DNA of 8,028 nt, taken from the NCBI GenBank assembly GCA_025450355.1, contig JANWHR010000121.1:1-8028 (forward strand), written 5' to 3'. Origin of the DNA: Micropepsaceae bacterium. Its GTDB lineage: Bacteria > Pseudomonadota > Alphaproteobacteria > Micropepsales > Micropepsaceae. The notes beneath the pieces were generated by a model. That model searched no databases and was not told the DNA's origin. It saw nothing but the letters and a program-made list of their open reading frames with translations. Below, piece by piece: positions 1-6,149 of this stretch (positions are counted from its first letter, which is position 1; each line of letters opens with the position of its first letter). Position numbers and translations under genes: made by a program.

Positions 1-516
1 CTGGAAGTGAAAGGCATCGCCGACGAGGACGTCGCCACGGGACTCAAGGGCATTGATCCGGTCGCGACCGGCCAATTGACACGCGAACAGATCGAGGAGG
101 CCGAGAAAGATCCTGATTACAGGCTGAGAATGGCGCCTTCAAAATACAAGATCCCGCACATCAAGGCGAAGAAGACGCCACGTTATACGCCGGTATCGAA
201 GAGGCAAGACAAGCCGGATGCGATTTACTGGCTGCTGCGCAATCACCCGGAACTAAGCGACACGGACATCATGAAACTGATCGGCACAACCAAGGCAACG
301 ATCGCCAAAATCAGGGACCGCGGGCATTGGAATTCCCCGAATATCAAGGCCGTGGATCCGGTGACGCTGGGATTGTGTACCCAGATCGAACTGGATTTGG
401 CGGTCAGCCGGGCCGCGAGCCGCAAGCCGCGCGTCGTGCGAAAAACTGGCGAGGGCCTCAGACCCGCGGAAGAGACCACTTCCGGCCTGGCGCAGAAGGG
501 CTCCGGCGAGGAGTGA
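1..516 (+). CDS. trcR: TrcR-type cell-cycle transcriptional regulator (DUF1013), 5' partial
   Basis: The frame is open from base 1 and ends at TGA 514-516, so 171 residues are visible and the start lies upstream; I estimate about 35 residues are missing, from memory of the family. The GTG at base 7 is internal, not the start. Recognition rests on DUF1013 hallmarks: KGIDPVATGQLTREQIE (visible residues 16-32), RYTPVSKRQDKPDAIYWLL (61-79), NHPELSD followed by a helix-turn-helix-like stretch (about 86-107) ending in RDRGHWNS, then DPVTLGLCTQIELD. In Caulobacter the family member TrcR is described as a cell-cycle transcription-associated regulator; a DNA or RNA polymerase contact through the HTH-like region is inference here. 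The last 35 or so residues are a low-complexity, charged tail that is probably poorly conserved. It converges on the DedA-like gene with one base between the two stop codons. Confidence 0.9.
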   Translation: MEVKGIADEDVATGLKGIDPVATGQLTREQIEEAEKDPDYRLRMAPSKYKIPHIKAKKTPRYTPVSKRQDKPDAIYWLLRNHPELSDTDIMKLIGTTKATIAKIRDRGHWNSPNIKAVDPVTLGLCTQIELDLAVSRAASRKPRVVRKTGEGLRPAEETTSGLAQKGSGEE

Positions 517-517
517 A

Positions 518-1126
518 TCAGAAAGCGTAGCGCACGAGAACGAAACCGGCGGCGACCAGGCCAAATGCCGCGAACAGCGCCAGCCGGAACCGCTTTTCAA
601 TGAAGCCGCGGATCGGTTCTCCAAATACGTAAAGCAGTCCGGCCTCGCAAAAGTAGCGGAAGCCGCGGGTGATGGCCGACATCAGCACAAACAGGCCAAA
701 GGGAAACCCGGCAAAGCCGGTCGCAATGGTCACGATCTTGTAGGGGATTGGAGTCAGTCCCTGAAACAGGATGATCCACTGGCCCCATTTCGCGTAAGCG
801 GTTCGGAATGCCGCCAGATCACCCGACCCGTAAAGCGAGATCAGCCATTTTCCAAGCGAGTCGAAGAGTAAATATCCGATCGTGTATCCGAGCATCCCGC
901 CGATCACCGAACCGGCGGTACAAACGGATGCAATGAGGAACGCTCGCCTGCGGTCGGCCAGCACCATGGGAATCAACAGCAGGTCGGGTGGGATCGGGAA
1001 GAAGGAACTCTCGGCAAAGGCGAAGCCGAACAGTGCGGCCCATGCATGGCGGCTGGCCGCGTTGGCCATCATCCAGTCGTAGAGGCCGCGAAACCAGCCG
1101 GTCTTCGCGCTTGCGGAGCTTTCCAT
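518..1126 (-). CDS. DedA/YqaA-family integral membrane protein
   Basis: This 202-residue protein belongs to the SNARE-associated/DedA (VTT) superfamily, closest in size and motifs to the YqaA branch. Visible marks are FAESSFFPIPPDLLLIP (residues 37-53), a Gly-rich helix AGSVIGGMLGYTIGYLLF (71-88), FQGLTPIPYKIVTIATGFAG (121-140), an Arg-containing segment ITRGFRYFCEAG (152-163) and a C-terminal hydrophobic helix (about 181-200). DedA relatives are linked to undecaprenyl-phosphate or phospholipid translocation; a role here is inference. The frame stays open upstream to 1540, but that part is Arg/Pro-rich noise antisense to the acyl-CoA synthetase gene. I chose the ATG at 1126 because family similarity begins just after it; GAAAGAA lies a few bases upstream as a weak ribosome site. 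ATG at 1237 is a less likely alternative adding 37 residues. Divergent from the acyl-CoA synthetase gene, convergent with trcR. Confidence 0.85.
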   Translation of the reverse strand: MESSASAKTGWFRGLYDWMMANAASRHAWAALFGFAFAESSFFPIPPDLLLIPMVLADRRRAFLIASVCTAGSVIGGMLGYTIGYLLFDSLGKWLISLYGSGDLAAFRTAYAKWGQWIILFQGLTPIPYKIVTIATGFAGFPFGLFVLMSAITRGFRYFCEAGLLYVFGEPIRGFIEKRFRLALFAAFGLVAAGFVLVRYAF

Positions 1127-1245
1127 CACAGTTCTTTCGGGTGCGGGCGTGATCCGGTCAAGGGCGCTGCGCAAAAGCCAACGCGATTCATTTTGAACGA
1201 CTCTTGCTGTAGCTTGCGCTGCGATTTCATGCTGCATGACCGAAA

Positions 1246-3126
1246 ATGGCGAAACGAAGCGGGAAGGGCGGAAGCAGGAAACGCGGTGCGCGGTCAACGC
1301 CAAAACCGGCCAGACCGGCAAAAACGGGAAAAGCGGGACAACGGGCCAAGCGAACGCGCGAGTCGCGGAAACCAGCAAAGGTCGCTCGCAGGAAAGCCGT
1401 GCCGGCCGTGCCGGTGCCATCCAGCCGAAGGCCTCCGGCTCACAGGCCAATAACTCCCTCGCCAAGGCTCGCACCCGGAGTGCGTTCGAAGACCGCGCCA
1501 GCGTCAATTTATGATCTGAACCTGGATCGTGTGCCGGCAAATTTTCAGCCGCTTACACCGCTGACTTTCTTGCGCCGGGCGGCGCTTGCCTGGCCGGATG
1601 TGACGGCCATCATTCACGGCTCGCGGCGCTTCTCCTATGCGCAATTCTATGCCCGGTCACGGCAACTCGCTTCGGCACTCAGTGGCCTCGATTTGGGCCG
1701 GGGCGACACGGTCTCTGCGCTGCTGTCCAACACGCCGGCCATGTTGGAGGCCCATCACGGCGTGCCGATGGCCGGCTGCGTCCTGAATGCGCTGAATACA
1801 AGGCTAGACGCGCCGGCAGTCGCATTCATGCTCGACCATTCGGAAGCAAAGGTCCTGATCGTCGATCGCGAATTCGCGCCATGCGCGGCGGCGGCGCTGA
1901 GGCTCGCACAGGTGAAGCCGCAGGTCATCCTCTATGATGATTCGGAATTTCCGCAATCCGGCGTATTGGACGGATCACTGGATTATGAATCCTTCGTTGC
2001 CGGCGGCGATCCGGATTTCGATTGGCTGATGCCGGCCGATGAGTGGGATGCGATTTCGCTGAATTATACCTCCGGAACGACCGGCAATCCGAAGGGAGTT
2101 GTATGCCATCACCGCGGTGCGGCGCTGATGGGCTATGGCAACACGCTCGCCTGCCGTATCTCCGAAAGACCGGTGTACCTTTGGACGTTGCCGATGTTCC
2201 ACTGCAACGGCTGGTGTTTTCCCTGGACGCTCGCATTGCTCGCCGGGACGCATGTTTGTCTGCGCTGGACACGGCCGGCCGACATGTATGCGGCGATCGC
2301 CGAGCACAAAGTGACACACCTCTGTGGGGCGCCAACCGTGATGTCGATGCTGCTCAACGCGACGGCAACGGAAAAACGTGCATTCCGGCAACGCATCAAT
2401 TTCATTCATGCCGCCGCCCCGCCGCCGGAGGCGATGTTGCTGGCAATGCTTCAGGCCGGATTCGACCTGACCCATGTTTATGGCCTTACGGAGACCTACG
2501 GACCGGCAACGGTCAACGAGTGGCGTCCGGAATGGAACGCACTGCCGGAAAAAGACCGGGGCGCGAAACGCATCCGGCAGGGCGTACCGTATTCTGCTCT
2601 GGAGGCATTGGCCGTCCTGGATCCCGCGACCATGCAACCGGTCCCTGCGGACGGGCAATCGCTTGGCGAGGTGATGTTCCGCGGCAACATCGTGATGAAG
2701 GGATATTTGAAAAATCCGCCGGCGACACAGGACGCCATGGAGGGGGGCTGGTTCCACTCGGGCGATCTCGGCGTGATGCACCCGGACGGTTATATTCAAC
2801 TGAAGGACCGCTCAAAGGACATTATCATCTCGGGCGGCGAGAACATTTCGTCGATCGAGGTGGAAAACACCCTGTACCGGCATCCCGCGGTCCTGTTCGC
2901 GGCGGTGGTTGCGAAGCCGGACGAGAAGTGGGGCGAGACTCCCTGCGCCTTTGTGGAAAAGAAATCAGGTTTTGAATCGGTATCGGAAACGGATTTGATT
3001 CAATTTTGCCGGGATAATCTGGCGCACTTCAATTGCCCGCGCCGGCTGATCTTTGGCGATCTGCCAAAGACTACCACTGGCAAAATTCAGAAATTCCGCC
3101 TGCGCGAGCAGGCGAGGGGGCTTTGA
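1246..3126 (+). CDS. Fatty-acyl-CoA synthetase (AMP-forming, ANL superfamily) with basic N-terminal extension
   Basis: The enzyme activates a carboxylic acid with ATP to an acyl-adenylate, then forms the acyl-CoA. All core motifs are intact: P-loop YTSGTTGNPKG (residues 274-284), YGLTETYGP (412-420), GWFHSGDL with Asp507, hinge region LKDRSKDIIISGGEN (519-533), and the C-terminal PKTTTGKIQK with catalytic Lys613. The segments DRVPANFQPLTPL (94-106) and LPMFHCNGWCFPWT resemble the bacterial/plant AAE-like group of medium- to long-chain acyl-CoA ligases (about 540 residues); the substrate cannot be read from sequence. Residues 1-85 are an extra Lys/Arg/Pro/Ala-rich segment with about 27 basic and one acidic residue. 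ATG 1246 has no clear Shine-Dalgarno. GTG 1480 (codon 79), with AAGG about a dozen bases upstream, would give a normal-length enzyme of 548 residues and is the main alternative start. The function is confident, the N-terminus is not. Confidence 0.9.
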   Translation: MAKRSGKGGSRKRGARSTPKPARPAKTGKAGQRAKRTRESRKPAKVARRKAVPAVPVPSSRRPPAHRPITPSPRLAPGVRSKTAPASIYDLNLDRVPANFQPLTPLTFLRRAALAWPDVTAIIHGSRRFSYAQFYARSRQLASALSGLDLGRGDTVSALLSNTPAMLEAHHGVPMAGCVLNALNTRLDAPAVAFMLDHSEAKVLIVDREFAPCAAAALRLAQVKPQVILYDDSEFPQSGVLDGSLDYESFVAGGDPDFDWLMPADEWDAISLNYTSGTTGNPKGVVCHHRGAALMGYGNTLACRISERPVYLWTLPMFHCNGWCFPWTLALLAGTHVCLRWTRPADMYAAIAEHKVTHLCGAPTVMSMLLNATATEKRAFRQRINFIHAAAPPPEAMLLAMLQAGFDLTHVYGLTETYGPATVNEWRPEWNALPEKDRGAKRIRQGVPYSALEALAVLDPATMQPVPADGQSLGEVMFRGNIVMKGYLKNPPATQDAMEGGWFHSGDLGVMHPDGYIQLKDRSKDIIISGGENISSIEVENTLYRHPAVLFAAVVAKPDEKWGETPCAFVEKKSGFESVSETDLIQFCRDNLAHFNCPRRLIFGDLPKTTTGKIQKFRLREQARGL

Positions 3127-3277
3127 GGGGGCAGGGGCGGAAAACCGCCAACTCCACCGATTCACACGGAGACGGCACGATGACGCGCCGCGAAGGCGGA
3201 ATGCCCGCAATCCGCAAAAGAGGCGGGCGAGACGCCGCGGTACAAGGGGGCGGGCCGACCGCCCGCGTTCCAACCGC
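3127..3277. repeat. Hairpin-rich spacer between convergent genes (possible bidirectional terminator)
   Basis: This 151-bp stretch holds no convincing gene but several GC-rich inverted repeats. GGCGG-AAAA-CCGCC (3136-3149) lies ten bases after the acyl-CoA synthetase stop, and GGGCGG-GCCGA-CCGCCC (3248-3264) lies just beyond the stop of the leftward DUF465 gene. Between them GCCCGC and GCGGGC can pair across a 14-base loop. The two outer hairpins sit where terminators for the two converging genes would be expected. Neither is followed by a clear T-run on the relevant strand, so intrinsic termination is not proven. They could instead be mRNA 3'-end stabilisers. Confidence 0.4.
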
Positions 3278-3451
3278 CTATTGCCGGTCGGTGCGCAATC
3301 TCTCGAGTTCGTCCTTCAAACGAAGTTTTTCTTTTTTCAGGGCCGCCACGCGCATCTCATCCCAGGCGGAATGGGTCATCTCGTCTTCGATCATTTCCTG
3401 AACTTTACGGTGCTTGGCTGCGACTTCCCTGATGTGCGTTTCCACGGCCAT
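3278..3451 (-). CDS. DUF465/YdcH-family small coiled-coil protein (57 aa)
   Basis: The 57-residue protein starts MAVETHIREVAAKHRKVQ and ends ELERLRTDRQ. It is almost wholly helical and charged, with the DUF465 C-terminal signature ALKKEKLRLKDELERLR (residues 37-53). The N-terminal half carries His14 and the acidic patch IEDEM (21-25). The ATG is fixed by a strong GAGGGAG ribosome site (3457-3463 on the minus strand) five bases upstream, and a good promoter lies just beyond. The family is widespread in Proteobacteria and has no established biochemical function; short coiled-coil oligomerisation is the only supported inference. A second DUF465 gene is transcribed divergently 181 bp away. Too short to stand out in a length-filtered ORF scan, but start, ribosome site and family signature all agree. 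Confidence 0.85.
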   Translation of the reverse strand: MAVETHIREVAAKHRKVQEMIEDEMTHSAWDEMRVAALKKEKLRLKDELERLRTDRQ

Positions 3452-3456
3452 CGCTT

Positions 3457-3463
3457 CTCCCTC
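3457..3463 (-). promoter_or_regulatory. Ribosome binding site for the leftward DUF465 gene
   Basis: GAGGGAG on the minus strand stands five bases before the ATG whose first base is 3451. It is a near-consensus Shine-Dalgarno and supports this short gene as translated. Confidence 0.7.
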
Positions 3464-3485
3464 TGCTAAAATTTAGGGACCACAA

Positions 3486-3514
3486 ATTAGATCACCACCA
3501 ATGGCGTTTGTCAT
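3486..3514 (-). promoter_or_regulatory. Putative sigma70-type promoter for the leftward DUF465 gene
   Basis: On the minus strand ATGACA (3514-3509) is separated by exactly 17 bases from TCTAAT (3491-3486). Each hexamer differs from the housekeeping consensus at one position. Transcription would begin near 3479, giving a leader of roughly 28 bases that includes the ribosome site. The match is seen directly; activity is inference. Confidence 0.55.
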
Positions 3515-3570
3515 CCCTTGTAATTTGCGACACCGCACCTATGGAACAACAGCGAAGCCCTGGTGGAACC

Positions 3571-3599
3571 TTGGCGATCCCACCGCGGAGGCATAAAAG
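3571..3599 (+). promoter_or_regulatory. Possible promoter for the rightward DUF465 gene
   Basis: TTGGCG (3571-3576) and TAAAAG (3594-3599) are spaced by 17 bases, placing a transcript start near 3606, ahead of the ribosome site at 3615-3620. The -35 box is close to the TTGACG favoured in alphaproteobacteria; the -10 box matches consensus at only four of six positions. A weaker alternative is TTGTAA (3518-3523) with TATGGA. This is a tentative call. Confidence 0.35.
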
Positions 3600-3632
3600 G
3601 ATGTGCATGGTGCGCAGGAGTAATGCCCTGCC

Positions 3633-3839
3633 ATGACAGATGAAGAAGAATCGGCCCTGCGGGCGAGACTCGCGGAACTGAGGCAGGAACATGGTGATCT
3701 GGATCTGGCCATTGCCGCCATCGCCAGTTCGACCCATTGCGATCAAATTCAGTTGACGCGACTGAAAAAACGCAAGCTGCAGCTCAAAGACCTGATCGCA
3801 CGCATCGAAGACAGCCTGTTGCCCGACATCACGGCCTAG
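3633..3839 (+). CDS. DUF465/YdcH-family small coiled-coil protein (68 aa)
   Basis: The 68-residue helical protein begins MTDEEESALRARLAELRQEH and carries the DUF465 pattern: LRQEHGDLDLAIAAI (residues 16-30), then QIQLTRLKKRKLQLKDLIARIEDSLLPD (38-65). This is the longer variant of the family, and its LKKRKLQLKD signature parallels that of the divergently transcribed paralogue. The start is secure: ATG 3633 is the first usable codon after an in-frame TAA at 3621-3623. CAGGAG at 3615-3620 serves as ribosome site, with a rather long 12-base spacing. Function is not established; helical hairpin or coiled-coil assembly is inference. It lies 61 bp upstream of purE in the same direction, so partial co-transcription with purEK is possible, although purE seems to have its own promoter. 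Confidence 0.85.
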   Translation: MTDEEESALRARLAELRQEHGDLDLAIAAIASSTHCDQIQLTRLKKRKLQLKDLIARIEDSLLPDITA

Positions 3840-3844
3840 CTGGG

Positions 3845-3860
3845 GCGGCTAAACCGCTTT
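3845..3860 (+). terminator. Weak terminator-like hairpin after the rightward DUF465 gene
   Basis: GCGG (3845-3848) and CCGC (3854-3857) flank a five-base CTAAA loop and are followed by TTT. The stem is only four base pairs and the T-run short, so any termination before purE would be partial. Confidence 0.2.
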
Positions 3861-3885
3861 CCTCCGGAGTCTGCTTTCCTATAAT
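3857..3885 (+). promoter_or_regulatory. Putative purE promoter with perfect TATAAT box
   Basis: A perfect TATAAT (3880-3885) sits 15 bases before the ATG of purE. The hexamer 17 bases upstream, CTTTCC (3857-3862), is a poor -35 match, so the site would depend on the -10 box or on an activator. Transcription would start near 3892, giving a leader of only about 8 bases and no room for a Shine-Dalgarno. Confidence 0.4.
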
Positions 3886-3900
3886 CCGTCGTTCGCCACG

Positions 3901-4440
3901 ATGGCGAATCAGTCAAAGATGCCAACCTCCGGATATCCTGTGCGCCCACTCATCGGAATCATCATGGGAAGCCGGTCTGACTGGCCAACCCTGCAAGCGG
4001 CAGCACAGATTCTGGAGGAGATGAAGGTTCCTTTCGAGGTCCGGGTGGTTTCCGCCCACCGCACCCCGCAGCGGCTTTATGACTATGCCCGGACGGCGGC
4101 AGAACGCGGCCTCAAAGCCATCATCGCAGGAGCGGGGGGCGCCGCGCATCTGCCGGGAATGACGGCTTCCCTGACCGTACTGCCGGTGTTGGGGGTTCCA
4201 GTAGAAACACGGGCGCTGAAGGGGCTGGATAGCCTGTTGTCCATCGCACAAATGCCTGGCGGCATTCCGGTTGCGACTTTCGCAATTGGCGAATCGGGCG
4301 CAAAGAACGCCGGGCTGTTCGCCGCCGCGCTTCTGGCCAATGGCGATCCGGAGCTCCGGTCCCGGCTGGCACGCTGGCGGTCGCGCCAGACACGCTCCGT
4401 TCCGCGGCATCCGTTGGCCAGACAGAAGAAGAAAAAATGA
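3901..4440 (+). CDS. purE: N5-carboxyaminoimidazole ribonucleotide mutase, PurE class I
   Basis: PurE converts N5-CAIR to CAIR in cytosolic de novo purine synthesis, taking the product of PurK. Class I motifs are complete: the phosphate-binding loop GIIMGSRSDWPTL (residues 19-31), the active-site stretch VVSAHRTP (49-56) with His53 aligning with the catalytic histidine of the family, and GAGGAAHLPGM (77-87). The C-terminal part GLDSLLSIAQMPGGIPVATFAIGESGAKNAG follows the family closely over its whole length. At 179 residues it is slightly longer than the usual 160-170, because of a basic tail after about residue 156 that ends in four lysines. ATG 3901 lacks a Shine-Dalgarno; ATG 3919 (residue 7) is an alternative, also without one. 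The stop overlaps the purK start as ATGA, so the two are translationally coupled. Confidence 0.96.
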   Translation: MANQSKMPTSGYPVRPLIGIIMGSRSDWPTLQAAAQILEEMKVPFEVRVVSAHRTPQRLYDYARTAAERGLKAIIAGAGGAAHLPGMTASLTVLPVLGVPVETRALKGLDSLLSIAQMPGGIPVATFAIGESGAKNAGLFAAALLANGDPELRSRLARWRSRQTRSVPRHPLARQKKKK

Positions 4441-5537
4441 AAGTACAGCCGCAATCTCGCGCGCCACTCGCTCCGGGATCGACGATCGGCATTCTGGGCG
4501 GTGGCCAACTCGGGCGCATGCTGGCTTTGGCAGCAGCCCGTCTGGGGTTTCGGAGTCATATTTATTCCGATGAGAGCGAATCCTGCGCTTTCTCCGTTGC
4601 TGCGGAGAGGACGCGTGCTGCTTTCGGGGACCGGCAGGCGCTGGAAAAATTTGCGCGCGCCTGTGACGCGGTCACATTTGAGTTCGAAAATGTGCCGGAT
4701 GACTCGGTCCGGGAACTGGTGCAGCACGTCTTTGTTGCTCCGGGTCCCGAATGTTTACGCATTGCCCAGGACCGTCTAACAGAGAAAAATTTTGTGACTG
4801 CTCTTGGCATTCCGACCACGCCGTTTCGGAACGTTGCGGACGCCGCCGGTGCCAAAGCTGCCTTTGCGGAACTTGGCGGGCGCGCGATTCTGAAAACGCG
4901 TCGTCTTGGTTACGACGGGAAGGGGCAGCGCATTGTGACAAGTGCCGGAGAAGCGGCGCTGGCGTTTGCCGAACTGGGTGGCGTGCCATCGATTCTCGAG
5001 GGCTTCGTAGATTTTGTCTTCGAAGCATCTGTCGTTGCCGCCCGGTCCGGCGATGGCTCGTTTGCCGCCTATGACATGGCGCGAAACGAACACGAACAGC
5101 ACATTCTGCGCCGGTCCACCGTCCCCGCCGGTCTGCCGCAAAGTTCTGCGCGCGAGGCCGTTTCGATGGCGCGCCGGATTGCCGAAAATATGGATTACGT
5201 TGGCGTGTTGGGCGTCGAGATGTTTGTGACACGTGACGGAAAATTGCTGGTCAACGAGATTGCGCCGCGGGTTCACAATTCCGGGCACTGGACGCTGGAC
5301 GCCTGCGAGGTCAGTCAGTTCGAACAGCATGTGCGGGCCGTCGCGGGCTGGCCGCTGGGCAGGCCTGAGCGCCATTCCGACGCGGTGATGGAGAACCTGA
5401 TCGGCGCAGAAATCGAGACCTGGCGCGAGCTGGCGGGAAGCGCGGGACTGCACATTTACGGCAAGCGGGCGGTGCGGCCCGGGCGCAAGATGGGCCACAT
5501 TACGCGCATTTCGCGTTTAACGCCGGCCGCGGAATAA
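4437..5537 (+). CDS. purK: N5-carboxyaminoimidazole ribonucleotide synthase, PurK
   Basis: PurK uses ATP and bicarbonate to carboxylate AIR to N5-CAIR, the substrate of PurE encoded just upstream. It is an ATP-grasp enzyme. Visible marks are the N-terminal dinucleotide-like loop IGILGGGQLGRM (residues 17-28), TFEFENVP (80-87), the ATP-grasp segment KTRRLGYDGKGQ (153-164), ILEGFVDF (186-193) with Glu187, GVEMFV (259-264) and VNEIAPRVHNSGHWT (272-286), which carries metal- and substrate-contacting residues of the family. The length of 366 is normal for an alphaproteobacterial PurK. The start ATG overlaps the purE stop; upstream purine-rich GAAGAAG is a modest ribosome site, so termination-reinitiation is likely. 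The last 21 bases overlap the convergent coq9 gene. Confidence 0.96.
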   Translation: MKVQPQSRAPLAPGSTIGILGGGQLGRMLALAAARLGFRSHIYSDESESCAFSVAAERTRAAFGDRQALEKFARACDAVTFEFENVPDDSVRELVQHVFVAPGPECLRIAQDRLTEKNFVTALGIPTTPFRNVADAAGAKAAFAELGGRAILKTRRLGYDGKGQRIVTSAGEAALAFAELGGVPSILEGFVDFVFEASVVAARSGDGSFAAYDMARNEHEQHILRRSTVPAGLPQSSAREAVSMARRIAENMDYVGVLGVEMFVTRDGKLLVNEIAPRVHNSGHWTLDACEVSQFEQHVRAVAGWPLGRPERHSDAVMENLIGAEIETWRELAGSAGLHIYGKRAVRPGRKMGHITRISRLTPAAE

Positions 5538-6149
5538 CTTGAGCAGTCCAAACGGATCGGGCAGGTTTTCAATCGCCTTTACTGCGGAGCTGCGGAATTT
5601 CTCAAGCTGCATCACATCGTCGATGCGATGCCCCAGAAAGGTCCAGGTCGCGGAATTGCCTTCGCTGGAGTCGCTAAGCCACCAGGCAAAGGTTGCGGCG
5701 TAAACGCCGGCGAGAATGGCCCGTTTGGTGTACCAGGAAAAATCGCTGGAGCGGTCGCCAGCGGCGCGCCACATGGCATCGACGCTCCGCATCATCAGCT
5801 TCGCCGCCAGTGGCGCATTGTGCGGCAGCGCGAGGAATGCCGCGGCCCGCCGCGCCGCTTCCTTGTGCGGGTTCAGGACCTCGATCCTGGCCCGGACAGC
5901 CGCCGCGACACGATCCCGGAGATGCGCATCCTCAGGATTGGCCGCGACGTTCCCGGCCATCATCCGATCGGCCCAATGAGAGAAGGTTTCAACCAGATCT
6001 GCCGGTCCACCCGGAAAAGCATCGTGCAGCTCGCGCCGCGAAATGCCCGCCTTTTCCGCCGCCGCGGCAAGTGTCTCCTGCGAAAATCCCGTTTGCGGAA
6101 TTTCCGGCAGCGCCTCGGACAGCACGCGGTCGCGCACGAGGTCGGTCAT
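5517..6149 (-). CDS. COQ9-family protein (ubiquinone biosynthesis-associated, TetR-like fold)
   Basis: The 210-residue protein shows a helix-turn-helix-like N-terminal part (residues 22-60) with the hallmark FPGGPADLVETFSHWADRMM (45-64). The typical COQ9 C-terminal block also follows: MWRAAGDRSSDFSWYTKRA (126-144), LAGVYAATFAWWLSD (146-160) and TWTFLGHRIDDVM (168-180). The end LLKLFRGRR is amphipathic and may contact membrane. In mitochondria COQ9 binds isoprenoid lipid and assists the Coq7 hydroxylation step; a matching role in this bacterium is inference. The family model is also known as the rpsU-divergently transcribed protein, and rpsU does lie divergently here, but two genes further away than that name implies. 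The start ATG overlaps the def stop as ATGA, implying coupling. The stop lies inside the 3' end of convergent purK. Confidence 0.92.
   Translation of the reverse strand: MTDLVRDRVLSEALPEIPQTGFSQETLAAAAEKAGISRRELHDAFPGGPADLVETFSHWADRMMAGNVAANPEDAHLRDRVAAAVRARIEVLNPHKEAARRAAAFLALPHNAPLAAKLMMRSVDAMWRAAGDRSSDFSWYTKRAILAGVYAATFAWWLSDSSEGNSATWTFLGHRIDDVMQLEKFRSSAVKAIENLPDPFGLLKLFRGRR

Noticed and set aside
1127..1540. N-terminal extension of the minus-strand DedA-like protein to 340 residues
   Set aside because: The extra residues are Arg/Pro/Ser-rich with no family match and lie antisense to the acyl-CoA synthetase; ATG 1126 gives the family's normal length.
1975..2799. 274-codon minus-strand open frame
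   Set aside because: Antisense shadow of the acyl-CoA synthetase in GC-rich DNA; His/Arg-rich translation without motifs.
2043..2975. 310-codon plus-strand open frame inside the acyl-CoA synthetase
   Set aside because: It is in another frame of a gene with complete conserved motifs, and its translation is Arg/Gly-rich with no recognisable domain.
4083..4727. Minus-strand open frame across the purE-purK junction
   Set aside because: Antisense to two well-conserved enzymes; low-complexity Arg/Ser/Pro translation and no ribosome site noted.
4776..5498. 240-codon minus-strand open frame antisense to purK
   Set aside because: The purK frame carries every ATP-grasp motif; the antisense product resembles nothing known.
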